From NCBI RefSeq assembly GCF_003002025.1, contig NZ_PVZB01000018.1:1-64000 (forward strand): a stretch of DNA of 64,000 nt. The letters are read 5' to 3'. Below, in pieces: positions 35,482 to 44,711 of this stretch. A program made the position numbers and the translations under genes. The notes beneath the pieces were generated by a model that saw only the letters and a list, made by a program, of their open reading frames with translations, had not been told where the DNA came from and made no database searches. Position 1 is the stretch's first letter. Each line of letters begins with the position of its first letter. This stretch comes from Paraburkholderia sp. BL25I1N1 (GTDB lineage Bacteria > Pseudomonadota > Gammaproteobacteria > Burkholderiales > Burkholderiaceae).

Positions 35482-35715
35482 CTACAACAACCCGTGCTGT
35501 TGCAGTTTCTTGCGCAGCGTATTGCGGTTGATGCCGAGATACTCGGCGGCCAGCGATTGATTGCCGCCGGCCTGCTCGAGCACCACTTCGAGCAAGGGTT
35601 TTTCTACGCAGGAAATGACCATGTCGTAGACGTCGTGCGGATTGGAGCCGTCGAGGTCCTGGAAATACATTCCCAGGCTGTCGCGGACAGATTGTTCGAT
35701 ATTGTTCTTGCTCAT
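35482..35715 (-). CDS. fis: DNA-binding protein Fis
   Basis: The 77-residue nucleoid protein has the C-terminal helix-turn-helix NQSLAAEYLGINRNTLRKKLQQHGLL, nearly identical to enteric Fis, and a shorter N-terminus. It overlaps the 3' end of dusB by 4 bp (ATGA), the classical dusB-fis arrangement in which fis depends on dusB translation. Confidence 0.96.
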   Translation of the reverse strand: MSKNNIEQSVRDSLGMYFQDLDGSNPHDVYDMVISCVEKPLLEVVLEQAGGNQSLAAEYLGINRNTLRKKLQQHGLL

Positions 35716-36776
35716 GCTGCTAGTCGGTCGGTTTGGTCCGGCTCGCCGTTTTCGTTGAGCGTCTCGTCGACGTAGACAAGACGGTCTGAGATCGCCTTTT
35801 GGGCGTCGAAGAATTCGTTGACGGCGAGGAGTTGTTCGCGCGTGGTGTCCAGCGTATTCATGCGATGCCGGAACACGTTGGCGCCAGAAAGGCCGCGAGT
35901 GTACCAGCCGATGTGCTTACGCGCAGTGCGGACACCGGTAAATTCCCCGTAGAACGCGTAGTGGTCTTCCAGATGCTCGTTCATCACCTGCTGGATTTCG
36001 TCGATGCGCGGCGGCGGCAGCAACTCACCTGTTTGCAGGAAGTACTCGATCTCGCGGAACAGCCATGGGCGCCCTTGCGCGGCGCGGCCGATCATGATGG
36101 CGTCCGCGCCGGTGGCGGCGAGCACCTCGCGCGCCTTGTGCGGCGAGGTAATGTCGCCGTTGGCGACCACCGGAATGCGCACAGCCGCTTTCACCGCGGC
36201 GATGGTCTCGTATTCGGCCTCGCCGTGGTACAGGTCGGCGCGCGTGCGGCCGTGCACGGTCAGCATGGAAATGCCGGCGGCTTCGGCCAGACGCGCGACG
36301 TTCAACGCGTTCTTGTTCTCGCGATCCCAGCCCGTGCGGATCTTCAGCGTGACGGGCACCGCGTCGGGCCCGACGCCGACGGCGCCGACCACGGCCTCGA
36401 CGATGCGCTGGACCAGCGGCTCGTTCTGCAACAGGGCCGAACCTGCCGCCACGTTGCACACCTTCTTGGCCGGGCAGCCCATGTTGATGTCGATGATCTG
36501 CGCGCCGTTCGCCACGTTGTAGCGGGCCGCTTCGGCCATCATGGCCGGATCGGCGCCGGCGATCTGCACGGCGATCGGCTCGACCTCGCCCGCGTGATTG
36601 GCGCGGCGCATGGTCTTCTCGCTTTTCCACAACTGCGCGTTCGAGGCGACCATTTCCGACACCGCATAGCCCGCGCCCAGCCGTTTGCACAGTTGCCGGA
36701 ACGGCCGGTCGGTCACGCCGGCCATAGGCGCGACGAACAGGTTATTACGCAGATTGTGGGGGCCGAGAGTGGGCAT
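35712..36776 (-). CDS. dusB: tRNA-dihydrouridine synthase B
   Basis: DusB is an FMN enzyme reducing uridine in the tRNA D-loop. The 354-residue protein has the family signature VAPMAGVTDRPFRQLCK, the catalytic cysteine in INMGCPAKKVCN and GDITSPHKAREVL. fis overlaps its end by 4 bp. The promoter should lie in the 240-bp region to the right, which also holds a 9-bp inverted repeat. Confidence 0.97.
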   Translation of the reverse strand: MPTLGPHNLRNNLFVAPMAGVTDRPFRQLCKRLGAGYAVSEMVASNAQLWKSEKTMRRANHAGEVEPIAVQIAGADPAMMAEAARYNVANGAQIIDINMGCPAKKVCNVAAGSALLQNEPLVQRIVEAVVGAVGVGPDAVPVTLKIRTGWDRENKNALNVARLAEAAGISMLTVHGRTRADLYHGEAEYETIAAVKAAVRIPVVANGDITSPHKAREVLAATGADAIMIGRAAQGRPWLFREIEYFLQTGELLPPPRIDEIQQVMNEHLEDHYAFYGEFTGVRTARKHIGWYTRGLSGANVFRHRMNTLDTTREQLLAVNEFFDAQKAISDRLVYVDETLNENGEPDQTDRLAA

Positions 36777-36920
36777 AACGTGGGACGCGGTGGACGCGGG
36801 CGCAGCCGATTGCTCAATTTTCTGTCAATCGGAGCGTTCGCGAAATGCGAGAGAAAACCGCTATTTTAGCGTTAACGGATAGCCGGCACCCGACATGTGA
36901 CTGTCGTAACCCATTAAATC

Positions 36921-36948
36921 TTCTATGAAAGTGCGCCGATTCATAGAA
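36921..36948. repeat. Perfect 9-bp inverted repeat upstream of dusB-fis
   Basis: TTCTATGAA and TTCATAGAA are separated by 10 bp (centres 19 bp apart) and have no T run, so this is not a terminator. It lies about 145-170 bp upstream of dusB, between ubiH and dusB. A smaller GGCGCT/AGCGCC hairpin is beside it at 36951-36965. A regulator-binding site is possible. Confidence 0.5.
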
Positions 36949-37016
36949 CCGGCGCTGCCAGCGCCGACCCTTGTGCGACGGGCAAAAAGGCCGCGCGGCG
37001 CGAGCGGGCGGCGCGC

Positions 37017-38423
37017 CTAGCGGCGCTGTCCGAACATCATTTGCCGTGCCAGCGCGGTTTTGACCGGCGGCAGGAATTCGAGCGCGGTAAGAGCGAGGCC
37101 GCGCATGACGGCAAGGGGCGCGAAGTCGATGGTAAAGAGACGCGCGAGCGTGTCCGTTGCGCCGATCGTCAAGCGCCGGTCGAGCGCGCGGCGTTGCGCG
37201 AAGGTGGCCAGCGCGAGCGGGGTCGGACCTTCCGCCGACAAGGCGTCGGCGAGCGCATGCGCGTCGCGCAGACCCAGATTCAGACCTTGGCCCGCGACCG
37301 GATGCAGCGTCTGCGCCGCGTTGCCGATCGCGACGACATGACCGTTCACCAGCGTTTCCACGGCGTTCAGTCCCAACGGGAACGACGCGCGTCCCTTGAT
37401 GTGCGTAAAACGGCCCATGCGGTCGCCGAACGCGGTGCCGAGTTCGCGCAGGAAGTCTTCGTCGGAGAGTTGCGCGCGGCGCGCGGCTTCATCGGGCGCG
37501 CAGCACCAGACCAGCGCGTAGTCGGCGCCGCGCACGCCGCCCATCGGCAGCAATGCGATCGGCCCTTGCGACGTGAAGCGCTCCCACGCCACGTGCGGTT
37601 GCGGCGCGGAAACAGTCACCGTGCCGACCAGCGCGGTTTGCCCATAATCGCGCGAGCCCGGTTCGACGGCGCCTCGGCCGGCGCGGCGCGCGGCGTTGCC
37701 GTCCCGGTCGCTGTGCTGATCAGCGGTTTTCGCCGCGCTATCCGCGGCTCGGCTGCCGGTTCTGTCATCGTAGCCGCCGCTTTCGCCGTCGTCGTGGCCG
37801 ACTTCCTCGTCCGCACTCATGCGCGCGTCCCTGTCGGCGCGTTTTGCCGCGCGTTTAGCGGACTTCTGATCGCCGAACAGGCCGCCTTCGGCATTCACCA
37901 GAATGCGCGTGCGCAACTGACGCGTGACGCCCGCGGTTTCGATCGGCAACGTGACGCCGTCGAATTCCTGCGTCGGCGCCGCAGCGGAAGTGGAGCGGAA
38001 CCAATGCACCGGGGTCGCGTGGACCGCCTCGGCGAGACCGTGCACGATCGAGCCGTAGCGCAGCACGTAGCCGAGCGCCGGCAAGCCGTGTTCGCCATGA
38101 TCGATCAGCGTGCGGCCGAAGTGCCCGCGCTGCGACACGTGGATGCGCTGGATCGCGGTGGCGTCGGCGGGCCAGCGCAGCGGCTCCAGGATCATTCGGC
38201 TGCCGTGCGACACGGCGATTGCGCGCGGATCGGCGATCGAATCTTCCGGCTCGCGCGCGTCCACCAGCGCGATTTTCAACTCCCGCGTCGCGCTGCGGCG
38301 CGCCAGCCAGCCGGCCAGCGCCAGCCCGACCGGACCGGCGCCGACGATCGTCACGTCGAAATCGAAGGGCTGGCCGGCCTTGGCGGGCTTCAGGATCACC
38401 GTCGACTGGGAAACGTCGTTCAT
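37017..38423 (-). CDS. ubiH: UbiH-type FAD-dependent ubiquinone hydroxylase
   Basis: The 468-residue flavin monooxygenase has the FAD fingerprint DVTIVGAGPVGLALAGW (GxGxxG from Gly28), the middle DG-type region and the late FAD motif GLNLGLRDAHALADAL. Such enzymes hydroxylate the ubiquinone ring on the inner-membrane face. pepP lies 6 bp upstream on the same strand, the conserved pepP-ubiH order. It is longer than the usual ~390-400 residues because residues about 187-257 form a hydrophilic Arg/Asp/Ala/Gly-rich insert just before RDYGQTALVG. UbiH versus UbiF/UbiI specificity is inferred from pepP linkage. Confidence 0.88.
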   Translation of the reverse strand: MNDVSQSTVILKPAKAGQPFDFDVTIVGAGPVGLALAGWLARRSATRELKIALVDAREPEDSIADPRAIAVSHGSRMILEPLRWPADATAIQRIHVSQRGHFGRTLIDHGEHGLPALGYVLRYGSIVHGLAEAVHATPVHWFRSTSAAAPTQEFDGVTLPIETAGVTRQLRTRILVNAEGGLFGDQKSAKRAAKRADRDARMSADEEVGHDDGESGGYDDRTGSRAADSAAKTADQHSDRDGNAARRAGRGAVEPGSRDYGQTALVGTVTVSAPQPHVAWERFTSQGPIALLPMGGVRGADYALVWCCAPDEAARRAQLSDEDFLRELGTAFGDRMGRFTHIKGRASFPLGLNAVETLVNGHVVAIGNAAQTLHPVAGQGLNLGLRDAHALADALSAEGPTPLALATFAQRRALDRRLTIGATDTLARLFTIDFAPLAVMRGLALTALEFLPPVKTALARQMMFGQRR

Positions 38424-38429
38424 TGCGGG

Positions 38430-39836
38430 TTACTTCCTTGATTCATATGCCGCGCGGGCTTCCTGCATCAGCGCCTCGATTTCGTCGGCGGCGACCGGCA
38501 CCTCGCGGGTCATCAGTTCGCAGCCAGTCGGCGTGACGATGGCGTCGTCCTCGATACGGATGCCGATGTTCCAGTAGCGCTCGGGCACGCCTTCGGTCGG
38601 CCGGATATACAGGCCGGGCTCGATGGTCAGCGTCATCGACGCCTGCAGCGTGCGCCACGGCAGCGCGCCCGCTTCGTCGCGTGGCGCGCCCCGTTCGCGG
38701 TAGTCGCCGACATCGTGCACGTCCATGCCGAGCCAGTGGCCGGTGCGGTGCATGTAGAAGGGCGCGTAGGCGCGCTCCGCGATTACGTCGTCGACCGAGG
38801 CGAATTTCGCGCGATCGAGGATGCCGGTGTCGAGCAGACCCTGCGACAGCACGCGCACGGCGGCCTGGTGCGGGTCGTCGAAGGTGGCGCCGGCGCGAGT
38901 GGCGTCGATCGCGGCCTGCTGCGCGGCCAGCACGATGTCGTACAGCTCGCGCTGCGCCGGCGTGAAGCGGCCGCTCGCGGGGAAGGTGCGGGTGATGTCG
39001 GACGCGTAGCCGTCGAGTTCGCAGGCCGCGTCGATCAGGATCAGGTCGCCGTCCTGAGCAATCGCGTTGCCGGCCGGGTAGTGCAGCACGCAGGCGTTCG
39101 CGCCGGCCGCGACGATCGACGTGTAGGCCGGCGCCTGCGCGCCGAACTTGCGGAACGTATAGAGCAGCTCGGCTTCAAGTTCGTACTCGCGCACGCCCGG
39201 ATGGCACGCCGCCATGGCGCGACGATGCGCCTGGGCGGAAATCTGCCCGGCCCGGCGCATGATGGCGAGTTCGTGATCGTCCTTGATGAGCCGCATCTCG
39301 TCGAGCAACGGGACGAGATCGCGCGCGGCCGCCGGCGCGGCGACGCCGCCACGGCTTTGCGCGCGCACCGCGTCGAGCCAGCCGCGCACTCGCTCGTCCA
39401 GTTGCGCCGAGGCGCCGAGCGCGTAATGCAGCGACGGCTTGTCGGCGAGCAGTCGCGGCAGTTGCGTATCGATTTCGCCGATGGCGAACGCGGCGTCGAA
39501 ACCGAAGGCGGCGCGCGCGCCGTCAGGGCCGAAACGGAAACCTTCCCACGTTTCGCGCTCGACGTTTTTCTCGCGGCAGAACAGCACCGACGCCGGTTCG
39601 CCGGGCGCGGCGCTGGCGTCGAGCACCAGCAGCGCTTCGGGTTCGGTGAAACCGGTCAGGTAATAGAAGTAGCTGTCATGCCGATACGGATAATCGGCGT
39701 CCCGGTTGCGTAGTGCTTCCGGCGCGGTGGGCACGATGGCGACGCCGCCGCCCGCTGCCCGCAGCGCGGCGAGTACGCGTTCACGGCGCGTGCGGTAGAC
39801 GTCGATGGCGATGGTGAGTTCGGTCGGCTGGTTCAT
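38430..39836 (-). CDS. pepP: Xaa-Pro aminopeptidase P
   Basis: PepP removes N-terminal residues ahead of proline. The 468-residue protein has the AMP_N domain (about 1-140; RHDSYFYYLTGFTEPEALLVL) and the M24 pita-bread domain with two-metal ligands in LILIDAACELDGYASDITRTF, HRTGHWLGMDVHD, TIEPGLYI and GIRIEDDAIVT. The start at 39836 (MNQPTELTI) is chosen because the upstream in-frame extension is Arg-rich and non-homologous. It is cotranscribed with ubiH. Confidence 0.95.
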   Translation of the reverse strand: MNQPTELTIAIDVYRTRRERVLAALRAAGGGVAIVPTAPEALRNRDADYPYRHDSYFYYLTGFTEPEALLVLDASAAPGEPASVLFCREKNVERETWEGFRFGPDGARAAFGFDAAFAIGEIDTQLPRLLADKPSLHYALGASAQLDERVRGWLDAVRAQSRGGVAAPAAARDLVPLLDEMRLIKDDHELAIMRRAGQISAQAHRRAMAACHPGVREYELEAELLYTFRKFGAQAPAYTSIVAAGANACVLHYPAGNAIAQDGDLILIDAACELDGYASDITRTFPASGRFTPAQRELYDIVLAAQQAAIDATRAGATFDDPHQAAVRVLSQGLLDTGILDRAKFASVDDVIAERAYAPFYMHRTGHWLGMDVHDVGDYRERGAPRDEAGALPWRTLQASMTLTIEPGLYIRPTEGVPERYWNIGIRIEDDAIVTPTGCELMTREVPVAADEIEALMQEARAAYESRK

Positions 39837-40039
39837 CGTGCGATTGTAGCGCCCATGCGCGGAGTTATTTTGCGCGGGATACTCATGGAAGCGGCGGCCA
39901 ACGCGCCGGCGGCGCTGTTGCAATCCGTCCACAGCAAGTCCCCGTGCGGCTCGCGAAGCGCCGGCGTGACGCTTCCGGACGCTCGTGAACGCCGCCAAGC
40001 ACTTATACTTTCGCCGGATTCAGAAAAAGGCAGATGGTA

Positions 40040-40654
40040 ATGATGAAACTCATCGGTTCGCTCGCCAGTCCCTTCGTGCGTAAAGCGCGGATCGTGCTGG
40101 CCGATAAGAAGATCGACTACGAACTGGTGCCCGAGAATGTCTGGGCGCCGGACACCCGCATTCACACTTTCAATCCGCTCGGCAAGGTGCCGTGCCTCGT
40201 GATGGAAGATGGCGAAGCAGTGTTCGACTCGCGCGTGATCTGTGAATACGTGGATACACTTTCGCCGGTCGGCAAGCTGATTCCCCAGTCGGGACGTGAG
40301 CGTGTCGAGGTTCGCTGCTGGGAAGCGCTCGCCGACGGCGTGCTGGACGCGGCGGTGCTGATCCGCCTCGAAGGCACGCAGCGCGCTCCGGAGCAGCGCG
40401 TGGACGCGTGGGTCGCGCGCCAGCAGCGCAAGATCGACGAAGCCCTGGTCGCGATGGCGCAGGGATTGGGCAGCAAGACGTGGTGCGCGGCCAATCACTA
40501 CACGCTCGCCGATATCGCGCTGGGTTGCGCATTGGGTTATCTGGATTTCCGTATGCCGGAATTGAACTGGCGCGAACCGTATCCGAACCTGGACAAACAT
40601 TTCCAGAAGCTCTCGCTGCGTCAGTCGTTCATTGATACGGCGCCCTCCGACTGA
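40040..40654 (+). CDS. Glutathione S-transferase family protein
   Basis: The roughly 204-residue protein has the N-terminal thioredoxin-like GST domain (KLIGSLASPFVRKARIVLADKK, then GKVPCLVMEDGEAVFDSRVI) and an all-helical C-terminal domain with YTLADIALGCALGYLDFR. The substrate is not known. Three close ATG codons (40034, 40040, 40043) leave the start uncertain; AAGG at 40026-40029 suits the second. Confidence 0.88.
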   Translation: MMKLIGSLASPFVRKARIVLADKKIDYELVPENVWAPDTRIHTFNPLGKVPCLVMEDGEAVFDSRVICEYVDTLSPVGKLIPQSGRERVEVRCWEALADGVLDAAVLIRLEGTQRAPEQRVDAWVARQQRKIDEALVAMAQGLGSKTWCAANHYTLADIALGCALGYLDFRMPELNWREPYPNLDKHFQKLSLRQSFIDTAPSD

Positions 40655-40956
40655 ATAGTGAGCTAAATGGATGCGTGGCGATGCAGTCTTGAATAACATG
40701 GCTCGCCGTATCGGGAAGTTTGCAAAATAGTGTCATTATGCTTCCAGAGTCATGAATTAAAGCTTACGTTTGTGGTAAAAATGCGCCTGCCCGTCAGGCG
40801 CATTTTTTTGTCTTTGGCAGGCTGTAAATGCGTCCATGCGGGTTTATGCAATTTACATAACGGTTTCTTTTCCTGCCGATATGAAACCTGTTGCGAACAG
40901 GCGGTGCATGAAAAGCGCGCCGCAGAAACGAATAACATCGTAGAGAGACTTCCACC
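40655..40956. other. Intergenic region between GST and M48 protease genes
   Basis: The 302-bp stretch holds the GST terminator (40777-40811) and the promoter region of the protease gene. A loose inverted repeat TGTAAATGC ... GCAATTTACA (about 40825-40857) lies in the AT-rich part. I found no convincing promoter pair and no small ORF. Confidence 0.5.
40777..40811 (+). terminator. Intrinsic terminator after the GST gene
   Basis: AAAAATGCGCCTG / CAGGCGCATTTTT (13 bp) with loop CCCGT and a T run. Confidence 0.88.
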
Positions 40957-41715
40957 ATGAAATCGTACCGCCTTGCCATTGCCGTTTCCGCCTGCGCTTT
41001 ATTTGCAGCGTGCTCGAATGTCGGCAACGTCGATCCGTCCGCGCTGATCAAGTCCGGCCAGATGGCCACTCAGGCTGCCACGCTGAGCGACGCCGACGTG
41101 CGCGCCCTGACCGACAAGTCGTGCGCGCAACTCGACAGCGAAAACAAGATTGCCGCCGCGAACAGCAATTACCAGAAGCGGCTGAACAAGATCGCCGCGC
41201 AACTGGGCGACAACATCAACGGCACGCCGGTGAACTACAAGGTGTATATGACCAAAGACGTCAACGCGTGGGCCATGGCCAACGGCTGCGTGCGCGTCTA
41301 CAGCGGTCTGATGGACATGATGAACGACAACGAAGTGCGCGGCGTGGTCGGCCATGAAATGGGCCACGTGGCGCTCGGTCACACGAAGAAGGCGATGCAG
41401 GTCGCGTATGCGACTTCGGCGGCACGCTCGGTGGCGTCGTCGGCGGGCGGGGTGGCGGGGGCGCTGTCCGGTTCGCAACTCGGCGATTTTTCGGAGAAGC
41501 TGATTAACGCGCAATTCTCGCAAACGCAGGAAAGCGCCGCGGACGATTATTCGTTCGACTTGCAGAAAAAGAAGAATCTCGATCCGTCGGGATTGGTGAC
41601 GGCATTCAACAAGCTCGCCGCATTGGATGGCGGTAAATCGAGCATGTTGAGTTCGCATCCGGCTTCGCCGGCGCGTGCGCAGCATATTCAGCAGCGCATT
41701 GCTTCGAACCAGTAA
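40957..41715 (+). CDS. M48-family metalloprotease lipoprotein (LoiP/YcaL-like)
   Basis: The 252-residue protein has a lipoprotein signal (ALFAACS, Cys19) and the zinc protease motif HEMGH (His133-His137), with the third ligand probably Glu192 in QESAADDYSF. The ending SSHPASPARAQHI is typical of M48C enzymes. It should act in the periplasm on damaged or misassembled outer-membrane proteins; that role is inferred from LoiP and BepA relatives. Single gene with its own terminator. Confidence 0.92.
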   Translation: MKSYRLAIAVSACALFAACSNVGNVDPSALIKSGQMATQAATLSDADVRALTDKSCAQLDSENKIAAANSNYQKRLNKIAAQLGDNINGTPVNYKVYMTKDVNAWAMANGCVRVYSGLMDMMNDNEVRGVVGHEMGHVALGHTKKAMQVAYATSAARSVASSAGGVAGALSGSQLGDFSEKLINAQFSQTQESAADDYSFDLQKKKNLDPSGLVTAFNKLAALDGGKSSMLSSHPASPARAQHIQQRIASNQ

Positions 41716-41728
41716 ATTTGATTCGGGC

Positions 41729-41770
41729 TAAAACGCGCGCTCGCGGTATTCCGCGGCGCGCGTTTTTTAT
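41729..41770. terminator. Bidirectional terminator between the M48 gene and lnt
   Basis: AAAACGCGCG / CGCGCGTTTT with an inner CGCGG/CCGCG stem and a six-T tail on the + strand and an A/T tract on the other. Confidence 0.85.
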
Positions 41771-41852
41771 GGCGGTGTTTCCCTGTGTCTCGATTCGCGC
41801 GCGCCGCTTTTATACAAGCGGCGCGCGGGATCGATGCGCTTGATCGCGCGGC

Positions 41853-43556
41853 TTATTGCTTGCCGTTGCGCCGCCGCGTAATGCCCGGCCCGAACGCAAA
41901 GCCAAACGCCAACAGCAGCAACGAAACTGCCAGCACGGTGTTATTGCCACTCGTGATGTAAGGCGTGCTGCCCGCGGTTCCTTGCACGGTGACATCGAGC
42001 GAGCCGATCGTGTACGGCGTCAGGCGTCCGATCACCTTGCCATTTGCGTCGATCGCGGCGGTCATCCCGGTGTTGGTCGCGCGCAGCATCGGGCGGCCGG
42101 TTTCCAGCGAGCGCATGCGTGCAATCTGCAGATGCTGGTCGAGTGCGATCGTGTCGCCGAACCAGGCGAGGTTGGTCGAGTTGACCAGCACGCCGGCGGG
42201 CGTAGCGCTTTCGCGGATGGTCCGCGCAATCTCCTCGCCGAAAATGTCTTCGTAGCAGATGTCCACGGCGACCGGCTGGTTGTGCACCATGAACGGCTTC
42301 TGCACCGGCGCGCCACGGAAGAAATCGCCGAGCGGAATGCTCATCAGATTGACGAACCAGCGGAAGCCCCACGGCACGAATTCGCCGAACGGCACGAGAT
42401 GGTGCTTGTCATAGCGATACACGTCGCGCGTGCCGGGCGTGACGCCGAATAGGCTGTTCGTATAGTCGATCACCTGGCCTTCCGGCGTGATCGTGCCGCC
42501 GATCGCGCCGAACAGAATCGCGCTGCCGGTCGAGTCCGAGAAGTTGCGCACCGCCGAGGCGAACGGCGCCGGCAACTGCTGCGCGAGCACCGGGATGGCG
42601 GTTTCCGGCGTGACGATCAGATCGGCGGGTTTCGAGGTGATCATTTGTTGAAACTGATCGATCGCGGCGCGCATGCCGGATTCCTCGAATTTCATTTCCT
42701 GTTTGACATTGCCCTGCAGCAGACGCACGGTCAGCGGCGCGTTGGCCGGCACCGTCCATTGCACGAGCGGCAACAGCAGGCCGGCGGCGATTAGCGCCAA
42801 CGCGATCGCGCCCGGCACGACGACGCGCGCCACGCCCGGTTTCGCGCCGTTATTGCCGGTGTTGCCGGCCCGGCTTTGCTTGCGCGAGGAGAGGAACGCG
42901 AGCAAAGCCTGCACGATCAGCGCGGCCACCAGCGCCAGCATCCAGCCGACGCCGTACACGCCCGCCACCGGTGCAAAGCCGGCAAACGGACCGTCCACTT
43001 GAGCGTAACCGCTCGCCAGCCACGGAAAGCCTGTGAACACCGTGCCGCGCAACCATTCGCCGATCGCCCATGCACTCGCGAACGCCAGCGCGCCATGCCA
43101 GGTCGGCGAGAAGGGCGTGTCGTCGGCGGCCGTGCCGTTGCGCGCGTGTCCGGCGCAGAACGACCAGACGCCCGCCGCCAGCGCCGGATATATCGCCAGA
43201 TACAGCGAGAACAGCACGACGGCCGCGCCGGCGAGCGGCGCCGCCATGCCGCCGTAGAAATGCATGCTGACGTAGAGCCACCACACGCCGGTCACGAAAT
43301 TACCGAAGCCGAATGCGCCGCCCGTCAGCGCCGCGCTTTTCCAGCCGGTGCTGCGCGTGAGCCAGGCGAAGAAGAACGCGAAGATCGCAAGTTCGAGCCA
43401 GCCGCCGTGCGGCGTCGGCGCGAACGAGAGCGTATTGGCCGCACCCGCGGCCAGCGCGACCAGGTAATGCCAGCGCGGCAGCGTTCGGCCAAGGGTTTGC
43501 TGGGCGGCAGGAGCGCTCACGCTGCGGCGCGAACGGGAAGTCATCGGGTCGGCCAT
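41853..43556 (-). CDS. lnt: Apolipoprotein N-acyltransferase
   Basis: Lnt adds the third acyl chain to lipoproteins at the outer face of the inner membrane. The 567-residue protein has six or more N-terminal membrane helices, a periplasmic nitrilase-like domain with the triad Glu318 (VTPETAIPV), Lys384 (YDKHHLVPFGE) and Cys434 (VDICYEDIFGE), and a final helix. It lies downstream of corC, the conserved ybeY-corC-lnt order. Confidence 0.96.
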   Translation of the reverse strand: MADPMTSRSRRSVSAPAAQQTLGRTLPRWHYLVALAAGAANTLSFAPTPHGGWLELAIFAFFFAWLTRSTGWKSAALTGGAFGFGNFVTGVWWLYVSMHFYGGMAAPLAGAAVVLFSLYLAIYPALAAGVWSFCAGHARNGTAADDTPFSPTWHGALAFASAWAIGEWLRGTVFTGFPWLASGYAQVDGPFAGFAPVAGVYGVGWMLALVAALIVQALLAFLSSRKQSRAGNTGNNGAKPGVARVVVPGAIALALIAAGLLLPLVQWTVPANAPLTVRLLQGNVKQEMKFEESGMRAAIDQFQQMITSKPADLIVTPETAIPVLAQQLPAPFASAVRNFSDSTGSAILFGAIGGTITPEGQVIDYTNSLFGVTPGTRDVYRYDKHHLVPFGEFVPWGFRWFVNLMSIPLGDFFRGAPVQKPFMVHNQPVAVDICYEDIFGEEIARTIRESATPAGVLVNSTNLAWFGDTIALDQHLQIARMRSLETGRPMLRATNTGMTAAIDANGKVIGRLTPYTIGSLDVTVQGTAGSTPYITSGNNTVLAVSLLLLAFGFAFGPGITRRRNGKQ

Positions 43557-43616
43557 TGTTGCGCGGTCGGCGTGAGGAGTTGGAGAGGCGGGAACAAGAC
43601 CCAGCGAAAAGCGGGC

Positions 43617-44510
43617 TCAGGTCTGCACGTGCTGCGCTTCGCGCTCGCGCTGGCCCGCGAGCGGATCGCGGCGCACCAGCAGCATGTGAATCTGGCGGGC
43701 ATCGCCGCGCAGAATCTCGAAGATCAGATCGTCGAGGCGGACTTTTTCGCCACGATGCGGCACCCGTCCGAAATGATGCGTGACGAGTCCGCCGATCGTG
43801 TCGACTTCATCGTCCGAATAGTGCGTGCCGAAGGCCTCGTTGAACTGTTCGATTTCGGTCAGCGCGCGCACGCGGAAACGTCCGTCCGGCGAGGCGATGA
43901 TGTTGCCGCTTTCCTCGTCGAAATCGTATTCGTCTTCAATATCGCCGACGATCTGTTCCAGCACATCTTCGATCGTGATCAGGCCGGCCACGCCGCCGTA
44001 TTCGTCGACCACCACCGCGAGGTGATTGCGATTCACGCGGAAGTCGTGCAGCAGCACATTCAGGCGCTTCGATTCGGGGATGAACACGGCGGGGCGCAGC
44101 ATGCCGCGCACGTCGAACTCTTCTTCGGCGTAATAGCGCAGCAGGTCTTTGGCCAGCAGCACACCGATGATGTTGTCGCGATTGCCCTCGAACACCGGAT
44201 AGCGCGAGTGCGCTTTTTCCAGCACGTAGGGGATGAATTCGGCGGGATTCTCCGCGATATTGATCGCGTCCATTTGCGCCCGCGGCACCATGATGTCGCG
44301 CGCGCTGAGTTCGGACACCTGGAATACGCCTTCGATCATCGACAGCGAGTCGGCGTCGATCAGGTTGCGCTCGTGCGCATCCTGCAGAATTTCCAGAAGT
44401 TCGGCGCGCGAGTCGGGCTCGGGCGAGATGAAGTCGGTCAGACGCTCGAGGAGTGAGCGCTTTTCCTGCGGTTTGTCGAGTTCGCGTCGACTGGGATACG
44501 TGTCGTTCAT
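43617..44510 (-). CDS. corC: CorC/HlyC-family CBS-domain protein
   Basis: The 297-residue soluble protein has tandem CBS domains (IMVPRAQMDAINI to DEYGGVAGLITIEDVLEQIVGDIEDE) and the C-terminal CorC_HlyC domain with EVDTIGGLVTHHFGRVPHRGE. It is associated with magnesium/cobalt efflux and membrane homeostasis. The start at 44510 (MNDTYPSRRE) fits family length better than 44570. It lies 60 bp upstream of lnt. Confidence 0.93.
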   Translation of the reverse strand: MNDTYPSRRELDKPQEKRSLLERLTDFISPEPDSRAELLEILQDAHERNLIDADSLSMIEGVFQVSELSARDIMVPRAQMDAINIAENPAEFIPYVLEKAHSRYPVFEGNRDNIIGVLLAKDLLRYYAEEEFDVRGMLRPAVFIPESKRLNVLLHDFRVNRNHLAVVVDEYGGVAGLITIEDVLEQIVGDIEDEYDFDEESGNIIASPDGRFRVRALTEIEQFNEAFGTHYSDDEVDTIGGLVTHHFGRVPHRGEKVRLDDLIFEILRGDARQIHMLLVRRDPLAGQREREAQHVQT

Positions 44511-44711
44511 GGTAGTGCGCCCGGCAAGACTGGGCGCGCTGTTGCAGAGCATTAAGGATACACCAGGCACATGGCAGGACCGTGTCCCGCCCGGCTGGGC
44601 GATGAGTGAAGCTGGGGTGAAGCGGCTCCCCCGTGAGGACGGGCGTGGGTCAATCCTAACTGATTACGCGCGGAAAAGCGTTTTCGGGAAAAAAAGCGCC
44701 GTTCGCCGCGG

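Noticed and set aside
40713..40811. A second small RNA ahead of the 40777 terminator
   Set aside because: The hairpin and T run are strong, but no promoter with a fitting -35 and -10 pair lies upstream, and the GST gene ends there, so it is most simply the GST terminator.
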